Assembly (NCBI GenBank): GCA_963724385.1
Contig: CAVRUJ010000002.1
Span: 1,302,001-1,366,000 of the forward strand
Length of the DNA: 64,000 nt
From: DASXQK01 sp963724385
Lineage (GTDB): Bacteria; Pseudomonadota; Alphaproteobacteria; Dongiales; Dongiaceae
Direction: 5' to 3'
Shown: one piece after another, positions 24,589-33,555 of the stretch
Numbering within the stretch: the first letter of the stretch is position 1
How the letters are laid out: each line of letters starts with the position of its first letter
Made by a program: the position numbers and the translations under genes
The notes under the pieces: generated by a model
Databases searched by the model: none
What the model saw: the letters and a program-made list of their open reading frames with translations, nothing else
What the model was told of the DNA's origin: nothing

Positions 24589-25938
24589 TTAGCGGCGCAG
24601 CAGGGCGCCGATGCCGTGGCGCATCAGTCCCTTTTCACCAAGTCGGCCCATCTGCTTCACCATCCGGGCCATTTCCATGTGCTGCTTCAGGAGCTTGTTG
24701 ATCTCCTGGACGGTGGCCCCGGACCCGGCGGCGATGCGCTGCTTGCGCGAGGCCTTGATGATCTCGGGCCGGCGGCGTTCCTGGCGGGTCATCGAAGAGA
24801 TGATGGCCTGCTGCCGGCGCAGCTGGCGCTCGTCGATCTTGGCGTTGTCGAGCTGCTTCTTCACCTTCTGCACGCCCGGCAGCATGCCCAGGACGCCGCC
24901 GAGCCCACCCATCTTCTGGAGCTGGCGGAGCTGCTCGGCCAAATCGTCCAGGTCGAACTGCCCCTTCTGGAGCTTGGCCGCCATCTTCTCGGCCTGCTCG
25001 CGCTCGACCGTTTCGGCCGCGCGCTCCACCAGCCCGACGATGTCGCCCATGCCGAGAATGCGGCCCGCGATGCGCGCGGGATGGAAATCCTCCAGCGCGT
25101 CCAGCTTTTCGCCGACGCCGATCAGCTTGATCGGGCAGCCGGTGACGGCGCGCATGGAAAGAGCCGCGCCGCCCCTGGCGTCGCCGTCGACCCTGGTCAG
25201 CACCACGCCCGTCAGCTTCAACCGGTCGCGGAAACTGGTCGCCACATTGACCGCGTCCTGGCCGGTCATGGCATCGACCACCAGGAGCGTTTCGGTCGGT
25301 CCGGCCGCCTCGTGGACCGCCGCGGCTTCGGCCATCAGCTCCTCGTCCACATGGAGCCGGCCGGCGGTGTCCAGCATGACCAGGTCGTAGCCTTCGAGCC
25401 GGCCTGTCTGGAGAGCGCGCCTGGCGATGGCGACCGGCGGCTCGCCCGGGACGATGGGCAAGGTCGCGACCTCGGCCTGGCCACCCAGCACGGCGAGCTG
25501 ATGCTGGGCGGCGGGGCGGCGCGTGTCGAGGGAAGCCATCAGTACGCGCTTGCGCTCGCGGCTCTTCAGGCGCAGGGCGATCTTGGCCGTGGTCGTCGTC
25601 TTGCCGGAGCCCTGGAGCCCGACCATCATGATCACCACCGGCGCCGGCGCGTTGAGGTCGAGGCCGACGGCGGTGCCGCCCAACGCCTCGATCAGCGCGT
25701 CGTGGACGATTTTCACCACCATCTGGCCGGGGGTGACGCTCTTCAGCACCGTCTCGCCCACGGCCTGGTCATGCACCTTGGCGAGGAAATCCCGGACCAC
25801 CGGCAAGGCAACGTCGGCCTCGAGCAGGGCCACGCGCACCTCGCGCAGCGCGGCGTCCACATCGGCCGCGTTCAGCGCACCGCGGCGCGTGAGCTGGCCG
25901 AGGACCTCTCCCAGACGTTCCGTCAACCGATCGAACAT
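24589..25938 (-). CDS. ffh: Signal recognition particle protein Ffh
   Basis: The 449-residue SRP54 homologue that binds signal sequences and 4.5S RNA and targets membrane proteins to FtsY. The N domain is followed by the G domain with GLQGSGKTTTTAKIAL (P-loop), DTRRPAA, DTAGRL and TRVDGDARGG. The methionine-rich M domain contains SSMTRQERRRPEIIKASRKQ and AAGSG for RNA binding. ATG 25938 gives the family start MFDRLTERL; ten extra in-frame codons upstream were rejected. No 4.5S RNA gene was seen in the window. Confidence 0.98.
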   Translation of the reverse strand: MFDRLTERLGEVLGQLTRRGALNAADVDAALREVRVALLEADVALPVVRDFLAKVHDQAVGETVLKSVTPGQMVVKIVHDALIEALGGTAVGLDLNAPAPVVIMMVGLQGSGKTTTTAKIALRLKSRERKRVLMASLDTRRPAAQHQLAVLGGQAEVATLPIVPGEPPVAIARRALQTGRLEGYDLVMLDTAGRLHVDEELMAEAAAVHEAAGPTETLLVVDAMTGQDAVNVATSFRDRLKLTGVVLTRVDGDARGGAALSMRAVTGCPIKLIGVGEKLDALEDFHPARIAGRILGMGDIVGLVERAAETVEREQAEKMAAKLQKGQFDLDDLAEQLRQLQKMGGLGGVLGMLPGVQKVKKQLDNAKIDERQLRRQQAIISSMTRQERRRPEIIKASRKQRIAAGSGATVQEINKLLKQHMEMARMVKQMGRLGEKGLMRHGIGALLRR

Positions 25939-26181
25939 CGACACCTTCTCAGGCTTCTTGCCGGGCAAAGCAGAAGCGCGCCCGTGCGCGAAACTCGCGG
26001 ACGGGCGGGGCCCCTCGGGGCCAGCGGCCTTGCCAAAGCAGAAGCGGGCGGGAAGTTAGTCGCGGGGCGGCAGGGAGTCAACCTGCCGCCGCGCGCAATC
26101 GCCACCCCCGCGCCCCCACAATGCGCGCCCAGGCAACCCGAAGGTCGCCTGGACGGTCATCCCCTAGCTGAGTTCACCTAT

Positions 26182-26200
26182 GGCTGAGCTGGGCTCAGCC
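26182..26200. terminator. Hairpin downstream of the small lipoprotein gene
   Basis: GGCTGAGC and GCTCAGCC around a TGG loop, six bases past the lipoprotein stop. It lacks a T-run on either strand, so terminator activity is uncertain. Confidence 0.35.
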
Positions 26201-26205
26201 TCCGG

Positions 26206-26343
26206 TCACGGCACGTGCGAGACGAAGTCAGCCGGGGCGTAGAACAGATGATGGCTGCCGTTGCAGGAGCCCGCGTTGCCGCAGCAGGCGGAGAGCGCCA
26301 GAAGGCAAGCGACCAGGGCTAGGGAGACCAAATTGCGAGGCAT
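26206..26343 (-). CDS. Very small lipoprotein
   Basis: A 45-residue peptide starting at ATG 26343 with GGAG about seven bases upstream. It has a signal sequence MPRNLVSLALVACLLALSAC whose last residues fit a lipobox (LSAC), so Cys20 should be lipid-modified. The mature part holds three more cysteines (one adjacent to the lipidated one) and a short hydrophobic/acidic tail. Similar tiny entericidin-like lipoproteins are common, but the mature part is not diagnostic. The gene is alone on its strand between ffh and a divergent glycosyltransferase. Confidence 0.65.
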   Translation of the reverse strand: MPRNLVSLALVACLLALSACCGNAGSCNGSHHLFYAPADFVSHVP

Positions 26344-26532
26344 GGTTGTCTCCAATCGGGGGCTAAGCGACAAGGACTCCATCGTGTCTGTGCCGCCCAC
26401 CGCCGTCAAGCGCTGGTCGTGCTTCAATTCGACGGAGGGAATCGCGATAGACAGCGGGGAATCGAACACTGTCCGGGGCCCGGCTTGCGGCAGTCTCCCC
26501 TTGCCGGCCGCCCCCGCCAAGAGGTAGGCAAC

Positions 26533-27375
26533 ATGCCCATGCCCCATTCCCGCCGGATCATCGTCAGCGGCGCCAGCAGCGGCTATTTCGCCTTGCTTCA
26601 GGGCTGCGTGGCCTCGATCCGCGACAAGCCCGAGGGTGCCGCAATTGCGCTCGGCATTCTCGACGTCGGCCTCGAAGAACCCCAGCGCGCCTGGCTCGCC
26701 GAGCGGGGTGCCGAGATCGTCCAACCCGGCTGGGATTTCAGCTTCCCGGGCCAGGCCGAGGCGCCGCGCCATCGCCAGGCCTTGTTCGCCAGGCCCTACC
26801 TGCCCCGCCACTTCCCAGGCCATGATCTTTATCTCTGGATCGACGCCGATGCCTGGGTCCAGGACTGGGCAGCGATCGCTCTGTTTTTCCGCGCCGCCAG
26901 CGGCGGCGCCATCGCGCTGGCGCCCGAGATGGACCGCAGCTACCGCAACTACTTCCAGGCCTGGGAGGAGTTCCACGCCGTCAACTACGAGGGCTATCGC
27001 GAGGCCTTCGATCCTGTGACGGCCGACCGGCTGATGCGCCATCCGCTGCTCAATGCCGGCGTCTTCGCGCTCGCCGCCGACGCGCCCCATTGGCGGGCCT
27101 GGGCGAAGACCCTGGCCGAGGCCCTGCAGCGCAGCCGCAATGCGCTCATCGACCAGACCACCTTGAACCAAGTGATCTATGTCCAGGGCTTGGCTGCCAA
27201 TTTCCTTCCCGCCCGCTGCAATTGGATCAGCCATCACGCCCCGCCGGTCCGCCAGGCGCCGGACGGCCCGCTTCTGGAACCAGCCTTGCCCCATGAGCCG
27301 CTGGGCATCATCCATCTGACCCTGTGGATGAAGGAGCGCCTCGATCTGCGCTATCCTGGACCAACCCGGACTTAA
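26533..27375 (+). CDS. Putative glycosyltransferase (nucleotide-diphospho-sugar transferase fold)
   Basis: A 280-residue protein with a GT-A-like layout. The N-terminal strand IIVSGASSGYFALLQGCV is followed by the acidic DxD-type motif in LYLWIDADAWVQDW and, later, NAGVFALAADAPHW and IDQTTLNQVIY, which resemble family 8 glycosyltransferases. Start ATG 26533 has AGAGG about seven bases upstream. No sugar or acceptor can be assigned. The short-chain dehydrogenase gene follows 11 bases later, with its ribosome-binding site starting at this stop codon. Confidence 0.72.
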   Translation: MPMPHSRRIIVSGASSGYFALLQGCVASIRDKPEGAAIALGILDVGLEEPQRAWLAERGAEIVQPGWDFSFPGQAEAPRHRQALFARPYLPRHFPGHDLYLWIDADAWVQDWAAIALFFRAASGGAIALAPEMDRSYRNYFQAWEEFHAVNYEGYREAFDPVTADRLMRHPLLNAGVFALAADAPHWRAWAKTLAEALQRSRNALIDQTTLNQVIYVQGLAANFLPARCNWISHHAPPVRQAPDGPLLEPALPHEPLGIIHLTLWMKERLDLRYPGPTRT

Positions 27376-27386
27376 GGAGGACGATG

Positions 27387-28067
27387 ATGGCCAAACCCGC
27401 AAAGCCGCTTGCACTGATCGTCGGCGTGGGACCGGGCCTGGGTGCGGCGCTGGCCCGGCGTTTCGCCGCCGGCGGCATGACCGTCGCGCTGGCCGCCCGG
27501 CGCAAGGAGAAGCTGGAGGCGCTCGCGCGAGAAATCGGCGGTCGGGCCTATGCCTGCGACGGAACCAAGGAAGCCGACGTCGAAGGCCTGTTCGCGGCGG
27601 CGGTGAAGGCGGGCGGTCCGCCGCGGCTCGTCGTCTTCAACGCCGGCGGCTATGTCGCCAAACCCATCGCCGAACTTTCGGCGGCCGAGGTCGAGGCCTG
27701 CTGGCGGAACTGCTGCCTCGGCGGTTTCCTGGTCGGCCGGGCCGCGGCGCGGGCCATGCTGCCCGAAGGCCAGGGCACCATCCTCTTCACCGGCGCCACG
27801 GCCTCGTTGCGCGGGAGCGCCCGCTTCGCCGCCTTCGCCATGGGGAAGTTCGGCCTGAGGGCGCTGGCCCAGAGCATGGCCCGCGAGCTGGGCCCGCGCG
27901 GCATCCACGTCGCCCACACCATCATCGACGGCGGCATCGGGGAGGCCGGTGACGAAAGCCGGCTGGCGCCCGCGGCGCTGGCCGATGCCTATTGGCAGCT
28001 CCACGTCCAGGCCAAGAGCGCCTGGACGCTCGAGATGGATTTCCGGCCCTGGGTGGAGAAGTTCTGA
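27387..28067 (+). CDS. Atypical short-chain dehydrogenase/reductase lacking the catalytic tyrosine
   Basis: A 226-residue Rossmann protein with the cofactor motif VGVGPGLGAALA, FNAGG in the NAG position and GATAS with S140. The usual YxxxK pair is F150-x-x-x-K154 (AFAMGKFGLRAL), so the catalytic tyrosine is replaced by phenylalanine. The rest (QSMARELGPRGIHVAHTIIDGGI) is well conserved, pointing to a known subgroup of SDR-like proteins rather than decay. ATG 27387 is six bases after AAGGAGG; ATG 27384 is possible. The stop overlaps the VOC gene start (TGATG). Confidence 0.85.
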   Translation: MAKPAKPLALIVGVGPGLGAALARRFAAGGMTVALAARRKEKLEALAREIGGRAYACDGTKEADVEGLFAAAVKAGGPPRLVVFNAGGYVAKPIAELSAAEVEACWRNCCLGGFLVGRAAARAMLPEGQGTILFTGATASLRGSARFAAFAMGKFGLRALAQSMARELGPRGIHVAHTIIDGGIGEAGDESRLAPAALADAYWQLHVQAKSAWTLEMDFRPWVEKF

Positions 28068-28462
28068 TGCTGCTGGCCCTCGATCACGTGAATATCCGCA
28101 CCTCCGCGCTTGCGCCCATGCGCAAGTTCTATGCTGAGGCCCTCGGCCTCAAGGACGGCGCGCGTCCGCCCTTCGGCTTCGGCGGAGCTTGGCTCTATTG
28201 CGGAGAGCAGGCGACGGTGCATCTGGTTGAGGTCACCAAGCCGCCGGCCGGCAAGGGGCCGCGTATCGAGCATTTCGCCTTCCGGGCCTCGGGGCTCGCC
28301 GATTTCCTGAAGCGCCTGCGCCGGCTGCGGCACGCCTACTCGATCTCCCTGGTGCCGGGCAGCGGCAACCGTCAGGTCAACGTCTACGACCCGGACGGCA
28401 ATCACATCGAGGTGCAATTCGAGGGAAGGGAAGAAGCGGATCTTTCGTCCTTCGCGCCCTGA
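28067..28462 (+). CDS. VOC superfamily protein
   Basis: A 131-residue glyoxalase-fold protein beginning MLLALDHVNIRTSAL with the first metal-ligand histidine (H7). It continues with VHLVEV and RIEHFAF and ends in VYDPDGNHIEVQFEG with the second histidine and glutamate ligands. The three ligands fit a metal-dependent dioxygenase or isomerase; the substrate is unknown. Translationally coupled to the upstream SDR-like gene by a TGATG overlap. It converges with a GntR-family regulator gene. Confidence 0.88.
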   Translation: MLLALDHVNIRTSALAPMRKFYAEALGLKDGARPPFGFGGAWLYCGEQATVHLVEVTKPPAGKGPRIEHFAFRASGLADFLKRLRRLRHAYSISLVPGSGNRQVNVYDPDGNHIEVQFEGREEADLSSFAP

Positions 28463-28484
28463 AAGACGTCGAACGCCGCTGAGT

Positions 28485-29231
28485 TTAGTCCACCTTGCCC
28501 CGCTTGGCCCGCACTGCCTCGCCGCGCGCGTTGCGCCCGACCAGATCGATGACCAGGATCGCCGCCTTGCGCGCCGCGGCGGCGTCACCACGCCGGATCG
28601 CCTTCAGCATGCTGTTGTGAAGCGGCACGGAATGCTTGAAGGCCGCGGGGTTGGCCATGATCACCCGGAGCGCGATGGTGAGCGCCATCTCCACGATGTT
28701 GCCGAGCGAACGGAACATCTCGTTGCCCGTCGCCTGAAGGATCGCTCGGTGGAATGCCTTTTCCGGTCCGATGAAGGCTGAAGCATTGGCGCCCGCGGCC
28801 TCCATCGCCTCGATCGCCTTTTCCATCCGCGCCACGTCCTCGGGCGTCGCCCGCTCCGCCGCGAGTGCTGCGGCCGCAGGCTCGATCACCCGGCGCAGTT
28901 CGTAGATCGCGCCCACATACTGCTCGGGCGAAGGCGACGCACAGGCCCAGGACAGCACGTCCGGATCGAGGAAATTCCAGCTCTCGCGCGGCCGCACCCG
29001 GGTGCCGGTCTTGGGCCGGGATTCGATCAACCCCTTGCCCGCCAGCACCTTGATCGCCTCGCGCAGCGCCGTCCGGCTGACGCCCAGGCGGTGGCTGAGT
29101 TCGGTTTCGCTCGGGAGCAGCTCGCCCGGCTTGACCAGCCCGCTCAGAATCCGCCGGCCGAGGTCATGGGCGACCTGCCCATGCAGGCTCCGGCGCGGAA
29201 AGGTACGCGCCGCATCGGCGGCATATCGCAT
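28485..29231 (-). CDS. GntR/FadR-family transcriptional regulator (FCD domain)
   Basis: A 248-residue regulator. The winged helix-turn-helix spans about residues 18-82 (LHGQVAHDLGRRILSG, LPSETELSHRLGVSRTALREA, GLIESRPKTGTRV). The C-terminal FCD ligand-binding domain contains FHRAILQATGNEMFRSL and VPLHNSMLKAIRRGD with its metal-ligand histidines. This FadR subgroup often senses sugar acids or other organic acids. ATG 29231 is preferred; TTG 29267 would add 12 residues, and a TATAGT-like -10 at 29283-29288 leaves almost no leader for it. The regulated genes are not evident. Confidence 0.9.
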   Translation of the reverse strand: MRYAADAARTFPRRSLHGQVAHDLGRRILSGLVKPGELLPSETELSHRLGVSRTALREAIKVLAGKGLIESRPKTGTRVRPRESWNFLDPDVLSWACASPSPEQYVGAIYELRRVIEPAAAALAAERATPEDVARMEKAIEAMEAAGANASAFIGPEKAFHRAILQATGNEMFRSLGNIVEMALTIALRVIMANPAAFKHSVPLHNSMLKAIRRGDAAAARKAAILVIDLVGRNARGEAVRAKRGKVD

Positions 29232-29441
29232 GGCCGAGGCGTGTTGCAATTTGAGGCGTCCGATCAAGTTTGAACTTTCCCGGCACTATACGCCGTTTCG
29301 GCCGCCCGAGTCTCCCCGGCCAATGCCGGGAAAAGCCAGGCGCCGTCGCATCCCTAGACAATCGCCATTGTAGTAGGACCGGCCCGGCGAAACAACCGAG
29401 CAGAAACCCGCCGAAACGAGGCATTCAGGCTTCCTCGCGGC

Positions 29442-29888
29442 TCACTCCGCGGCTTCCACCCTGAGGATGGAGCCATCGACGCCCACTACCTTGACCGCCC
29501 TGCCGGCAGGCAGATCGGGGCCGCTGGCCCGCCAGACGCCGTCGTCCACCTTGACGCTGCCCCGGCCGTTGACGATGGCGGTCTCGAGATTGAAGCGCCG
29601 GCCCAGCAGCCGCTCGCCCCGGCGATTCAAAGCCGGATCCTCGGTCTCGGTGGGATTGCGGTGCAGATAAGCCTTGGCAAAGGCGACCGATGCCACCGCC
29701 AGAACGACGAAGAGCACCGCCTCCCACTGCCAGCCGATGCGAGGGACGACGAGAGCCAGCAGGCCGACCAATGCCGCGGCGAGCCCGAACCAGATGAAGA
29801 ACATGCCGGGCATGATCGCCTCGACCCCGGCCAGCACGGCCGCCAGGATCCACCAGTGCCAGAACTGCAGGTCGGAAAGGAACGTCAT
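29442..29888 (-). CDS. NfeD family protein (partner of SPFH protein)
   Basis: A 148-residue membrane protein with three hydrophobic segments (about residues 12-30, 34-50 and 54-72) and a C-terminal OB-fold-like domain (LLGRRFNLETAIVNGRGSVKVDDGVWRAS cut short here; then GRAVKVVGVDGSILRVE). This is the short NfeD type that partners SPFH proteins in membrane microdomains. It starts nine bases after the stop of the SPFH gene, the usual arrangement. Exact role unknown; linked in other bacteria to membrane organisation and stress. Confidence 0.93.
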   Translation of the reverse strand: MTFLSDLQFWHWWILAAVLAGVEAIMPGMFFIWFGLAAALVGLLALVVPRIGWQWEAVLFVVLAVASVAFAKAYLHRNPTETEDPALNRRGERLLGRRFNLETAIVNGRGSVKVDDGVWRASGPDLPAGRAVKVVGVDGSILRVEAAE

Positions 29889-29897
29889 GATGCGGGC

Positions 29898-30890
29898 TCA
29901 GCCCTTCGGCTGTTCCCAGGGTCCGGGGCTTTGGGCCCCACCCTGTTGCTGAGCTCCGCGCGGCTGAACCCCTTGCTGCTGGGCCATCGCCTGCTTGGCG
30001 AGCTCGGCGACGCCGCCAATGGCCCCGATCACGCCCGCAGCCTCCAACGGCATGAAGATCAGCTTCTGATTCGGCGCCGCGGCTATGCGCTGCAGCGCTT
30101 CGACATAGCGCTGGGCGATGAAGTAGTTCAGCGCCTGGACATTGCCCTTTGCGATGGCATCGGAGACCACGGTCGTCGCCTTGGCCTCGGCCTCAGCCGA
30201 TCTTTCACGCGCCTCGGCGTTACGGAAGGCCGCTTCGCGCTGGCCCTCGGCCTGAAGGATCGCCGCCTGCTTTTCGCCCTCGGCCTTCAGGATCGCTGCC
30301 TGGCGCAGGCCTTCGGCCTCCAGGATCGCGGCCCGCTTGTCGCGCTCGGCTTTCATCTGCCGGCCCATGGATTCGACCAGATCCTTGGGCGGAGCGATGT
30401 CCTTGATCTCGATGCGCGTCACCTTGATGCCCCAGGGCGAGGTGGCGTCATCCACGACCTTCAGCAGCTGATGGTTGATCTTGTCGCGCTGGGAGAGAAG
30501 CTCATCCAGGTCCATGGAACCCATCACCGTGCGCACGTTGGTCATGGTGAGGTTGCGCGTCGCATTCTCCAGGTTGCTCACCTCATAGGCCGCCTTGGCC
30601 GCGTCGAGCACCTGGTAGAAGATCACGCCATCCACCGTGACCATGGCGTTGTCCTTGGTGATGACCTCCTGGCGCGGCACTTCCAGCACCTGCTCCATCA
30701 TGTTCATCTTGGAGCCGATGCGATCGATGAACGGCACGATCAGGTTGAAGCCTGGACGGAGAGTCTGGGTGTATCGCCCGAAGCGCTCCACCGTGTATTC
30801 CATCCCTTGCGGCACCGAGCGCACGCTCATTGCGACCGCCAGGAATGCGACCACGATCAGCGCGATCGCGAAAACGCCCGTCCCTTCCAT
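29898..30890 (-). CDS. SPFH/Band 7 (paraslipin, QmcA-like) membrane protein
   Basis: A 330-residue protein with one N-terminal transmembrane helix (about residues 5-24) and a Band 7 domain (VPQGMEYTVERFGRY, RPGFNLIVPFIDRI). A coiled coil with 11-residue repeats (AAILEAEGLRQ, AAILKAEGEKQ, AAILQAEGQRE) follows, and a glutamine/glycine-rich tail. It is orthologous in layout to E. coli QmcA. With NfeD downstream it forms the standard two-gene unit of membrane-microdomain proteins. Confidence 0.94.
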   Translation of the reverse strand: MEGTGVFAIALIVVAFLAVAMSVRSVPQGMEYTVERFGRYTQTLRPGFNLIVPFIDRIGSKMNMMEQVLEVPRQEVITKDNAMVTVDGVIFYQVLDAAKAAYEVSNLENATRNLTMTNVRTVMGSMDLDELLSQRDKINHQLLKVVDDATSPWGIKVTRIEIKDIAPPKDLVESMGRQMKAERDKRAAILEAEGLRQAAILKAEGEKQAAILQAEGQREAAFRNAEARERSAEAEAKATTVVSDAIAKGNVQALNYFIAQRYVEALQRIAAAPNQKLIFMPLEAAGVIGAIGGVAELAKQAMAQQQGVQPRGAQQQGGAQSPGPWEQPKG

Positions 30891-30933
30891 CGCCCCCTCC
30901 CTAATCGGACCCTGCAGCCCCCGGTCGATATGG

Positions 30934-32046
30934 TCAATCGGCCGCGGCTTGTGAAGTCCCCCCGCCGGCGGCCGGCAGAAGCTCGACCTTCCCGTCCCCC
31001 AGATCCACCGCCTTGATCTTTTCGCCGTGACGTTGGATGCCGTCGGTCGAGATGCGGACCTGGTCGATGTCCTCGCGCACCAGGTCGAAATGCTGGCCGA
31101 GCTTCTTCACCCGATCGGCGAGCCGGCGCACGTCATCCAGCATCCGGTCGACCTCGGTCTTGATCAGGCCCGCTTCCTTGCGCATCTCCACGTCGCGCAG
31201 CACCGCGCGCACGGTGTTGAGCAGGGCCATCATCGTCGTCGGCGAAACGATCCAGACCCGGGCCCGGAAGCTCTCCTCCACGACATCGGGGAAATTGGCG
31301 TAGAGCTCGGCATAGACGGCCTCGCTCGGCAGGAACATGAGGGCCGATTCAGCGGTCTCTCCAGGAACGATATATTTGTCCTTGATGTCGCGGACGTGCT
31401 TGCGCAGGGCCTGGTCGAAGGCGCGCCGGGCGCCGGTCCGCTCGACTTCCGTCTCGGCTGCGCGCAACGCCCGGTAGCTCTCCAGGGGGAATTTGGCATC
31501 GATGGCGATGGGCCCCGGCGGGTTGGGCAGCTTCAGCAGGCAATCGGCCTTGCCGGCGCCGACCTTGGCCTGGAACTCGTAGCTTCCCGGTGCCAGCAGC
31601 TCGCGCACCAGGTCATTGAGCTGGATCTCGCCGAAGGCGCCGCGCGCCTGCTTGTTGGAGAGGATGTTCTGGAGGCCGACCACCTGGCTCGACAGCTCGA
31701 TGATGTTGGACTGGGCGCGGTCGATGACGGCCAGGCGCTGGGCGAGATCGGTCAGCGACTTGCCGGCCTTCTCCGAGGATTCCTGGAGCCGGTCGGACAC
31801 GCGCTTGTTGAGGTCGGCAAGCCGCTCCTCGACCGCCCGGGCAAGGTTGCGCTCCTGGGCCTGGAGCCGGGCGTCGAGGGCGGCCTGCTGGGCCGACTGG
31901 CTCTGGGCCATCTGGTCGAGGCGCCCGGCGATGCCGGCGAGATCGGCAGCCGACCGTCCGCCCGTTCCGCTCCGGCGCAGCAGGAGCACCAGGAGCAGGG
32001 TGGCGACCAGGGCCAGGACGGCGGAAACCGGCAGCAGCGGATTCAT
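30934..32046 (-). CDS. rmuC: DNA recombination protein RmuC homologue
   Basis: A 370-residue protein with an N-terminal transmembrane helix, a long coiled coil (about residues 40-130) and a C-terminal nuclease-like core. The core is marked by GLQNILSNKQARGAFGEIQL, AIDAKFPLESYRAL, IKDKYIVPGETAESALMFLPSEAVYAEL (seen in parts) and VWIVSPTTMMALLNTVRAVL. RmuC limits recombination at inverted repeats in E. coli and has since been implicated in phage and integrative-element defence. It is divergent from def, with 50 bases between the starts. Confidence 0.93.
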   Translation of the reverse strand: MNPLLPVSAVLALVATLLLVLLLRRSGTGGRSAADLAGIAGRLDQMAQSQSAQQAALDARLQAQERNLARAVEERLADLNKRVSDRLQESSEKAGKSLTDLAQRLAVIDRAQSNIIELSSQVVGLQNILSNKQARGAFGEIQLNDLVRELLAPGSYEFQAKVGAGKADCLLKLPNPPGPIAIDAKFPLESYRALRAAETEVERTGARRAFDQALRKHVRDIKDKYIVPGETAESALMFLPSEAVYAELYANFPDVVEESFRARVWIVSPTTMMALLNTVRAVLRDVEMRKEAGLIKTEVDRMLDDVRRLADRVKKLGQHFDLVREDIDQVRISTDGIQRHGEKIKAVDLGDGKVELLPAAGGGTSQAAAD

Positions 32047-32096
32047 GCCCCATCCTATTGACGGGCCAAAGGGCAGGCCATAGGTAATCCCAAACC

Positions 32097-32618
32097 ATGG
32101 CCAAGCTTCCCATCATCGTAGCGCCCGATCCGCGCCTGAAGGTGAAATGCAAACCGGTCGCGCGCGTCGACGCCAAGGTCGCCAAGCTGATGGACGACAT
32201 GCTGGAGACAATGTATGCCGCACCCGGCATTGGGCTTGCGGCACCCCAGGTGGGCATCGCGCAGCGCGTCATCGTTCTCGATATCGCCAAGGAGGATGAG
32301 AAGCCGGCACCTTTCCGCATGGCCAATCCCGAGCTCGTCTGGATCTCCGACGAGGATGCGGTGTTCAGCGAGGGCTGCCTTTCCCTGCCCGAGCACTACG
32401 CCGACGTGACCCGCCCGGCCAGGATCCGGGTGCGCTATCTCGACCATGAGAACGAGATCCGCGAGCTCGCGGCCGAAGGGACCCTCGCCACCTGCATCCA
32501 GCATGAAATGGACCATCTGGACGGCATCCTGTTCGTCGATCATCTGACCGCTCTCAAGCGCAACATCATCCTGCGCAAGCTGGTGAAGGCGAAGAAATCC
32601 GCCCTCGCCACCGTGTAA
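32097..32618 (+). CDS. def: Peptide deformylase
   Basis: Removes the formyl group from nascent proteins. The 173-residue enzyme has the three canonical motifs: GIGLAAPQVG (residues 44-53), EGCLSLP with the metal ligand C94, and QHEMDHLDG with H136, E137 and H140. It is the first gene of def-fmt-truA, followed by fmt 13 bases later. Start ATG 32097 gives the standard MAKLPIIVAPDPRLK opening. Confidence 0.98.
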   Translation: MAKLPIIVAPDPRLKVKCKPVARVDAKVAKLMDDMLETMYAAPGIGLAAPQVGIAQRVIVLDIAKEDEKPAPFRMANPELVWISDEDAVFSEGCLSLPEHYADVTRPARIRVRYLDHENEIRELAAEGTLATCIQHEMDHLDGILFVDHLTALKRNIILRKLVKAKKSALATV

Positions 32619-32631
32619 CGACGGCGGCGCC

Positions 32632-33555
32632 ATGAGCCGCCTGCGCCTTGCCTTCATGGGCACGCCGGATTTCGCCGTCGCGAGCCTGGCCGCGCTCATC
32701 GCCGCCGGTCACGACATCGCCGCGGTCTATAGCCAGCCGGCGCGCCCGGCCGGCCGTGGCCATCGACCCCAGCCTTCGCCGGTCCAGGCCCTGGCGGCAA
32801 GACATGGACTGCAGGTTTGGACGCCGGCGACGCTCAAGGGCGAAGAGGAGCACCGGCGCTTCGCTGGCCTCGGCCTCGATGCGGCGGTCGTCGTCGCCTA
32901 TGGCCTCATTCTTCCCAAGGCATTGCTGGAAGCGCCGAGGCTCGGTTGCCTCAACGTCCATGCCTCTCTGCTGCCGCGCTGGCGGGGCGCGTCGCCGATC
33001 CAGCATGCCATCCTCGCCGGCGACCGGGAGACCGGCATCACCATCATGAGAATGGACGAAGGTCTCGATACCGGACCGATAGTGCTGGCCGAATCTCTGG
33101 CGATCGGGCCAGATGAGACCGGCGGCGGCCTGCACGACCGGCTTGCCGCCCTCGGCGCCCGGCTGATCGTCGAGGGGCTCGACGGGCTCGCCGCCGGCAA
33201 GTTGGTCGCGCGGCCGCAGCCTGTCGAAGGCGCCTGCTACGCGCCCAAGCTGACCCGCAATGACGGCCGCCTCGACTGGCGCCGCCGGGCCGACGAACTC
33301 GCCCGGCGCGTCCGCGCCTTCAGCCCCCGCCCGGGAGCCTGGTGCGAGGCTGGCCGCGAGCGCCTGCGGGTGCTGGCTGCCGAGCCTGCCGCCGGAAACG
33401 GGCCGCCCGGCCGACTGCTCGACGACCGCCTCACCATCGCCTGCGGGCAGGGCGCCCTACGCCTTCTGGAAATTCAGCGTCCGGGACGGGCGGCCATGGG
33501 GGCGGAGGCTTTCCTGCGCGGCTACCCGCTGGCAATCGAGACGGTCCTGCCATGA
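32632..33555 (+). CDS. fmt: Methionyl-tRNA formyltransferase
   Basis: Formylates initiator Met-tRNA using 10-formyl-tetrahydrofolate. The 307-residue protein has the N-terminal Rossmann part RLAFMGTPDFAV, the catalytic N108/H110 in GCLNVHASLLPRWRGASPIQ, the conserved D146 in MDEGLDTGPI, and a C-terminal OB domain. Works with def upstream; its stop overlaps the truA start (ATGA). Confidence 0.98.
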   Translation: MSRLRLAFMGTPDFAVASLAALIAAGHDIAAVYSQPARPAGRGHRPQPSPVQALAARHGLQVWTPATLKGEEEHRRFAGLGLDAAVVVAYGLILPKALLEAPRLGCLNVHASLLPRWRGASPIQHAILAGDRETGITIMRMDEGLDTGPIVLAESLAIGPDETGGGLHDRLAALGARLIVEGLDGLAAGKLVARPQPVEGACYAPKLTRNDGRLDWRRRADELARRVRAFSPRPGAWCEAGRERLRVLAAEPAAGNGPPGRLLDDRLTIACGQGALRLLEIQRPGRAAMGAEAFLRGYPLAIETVLP

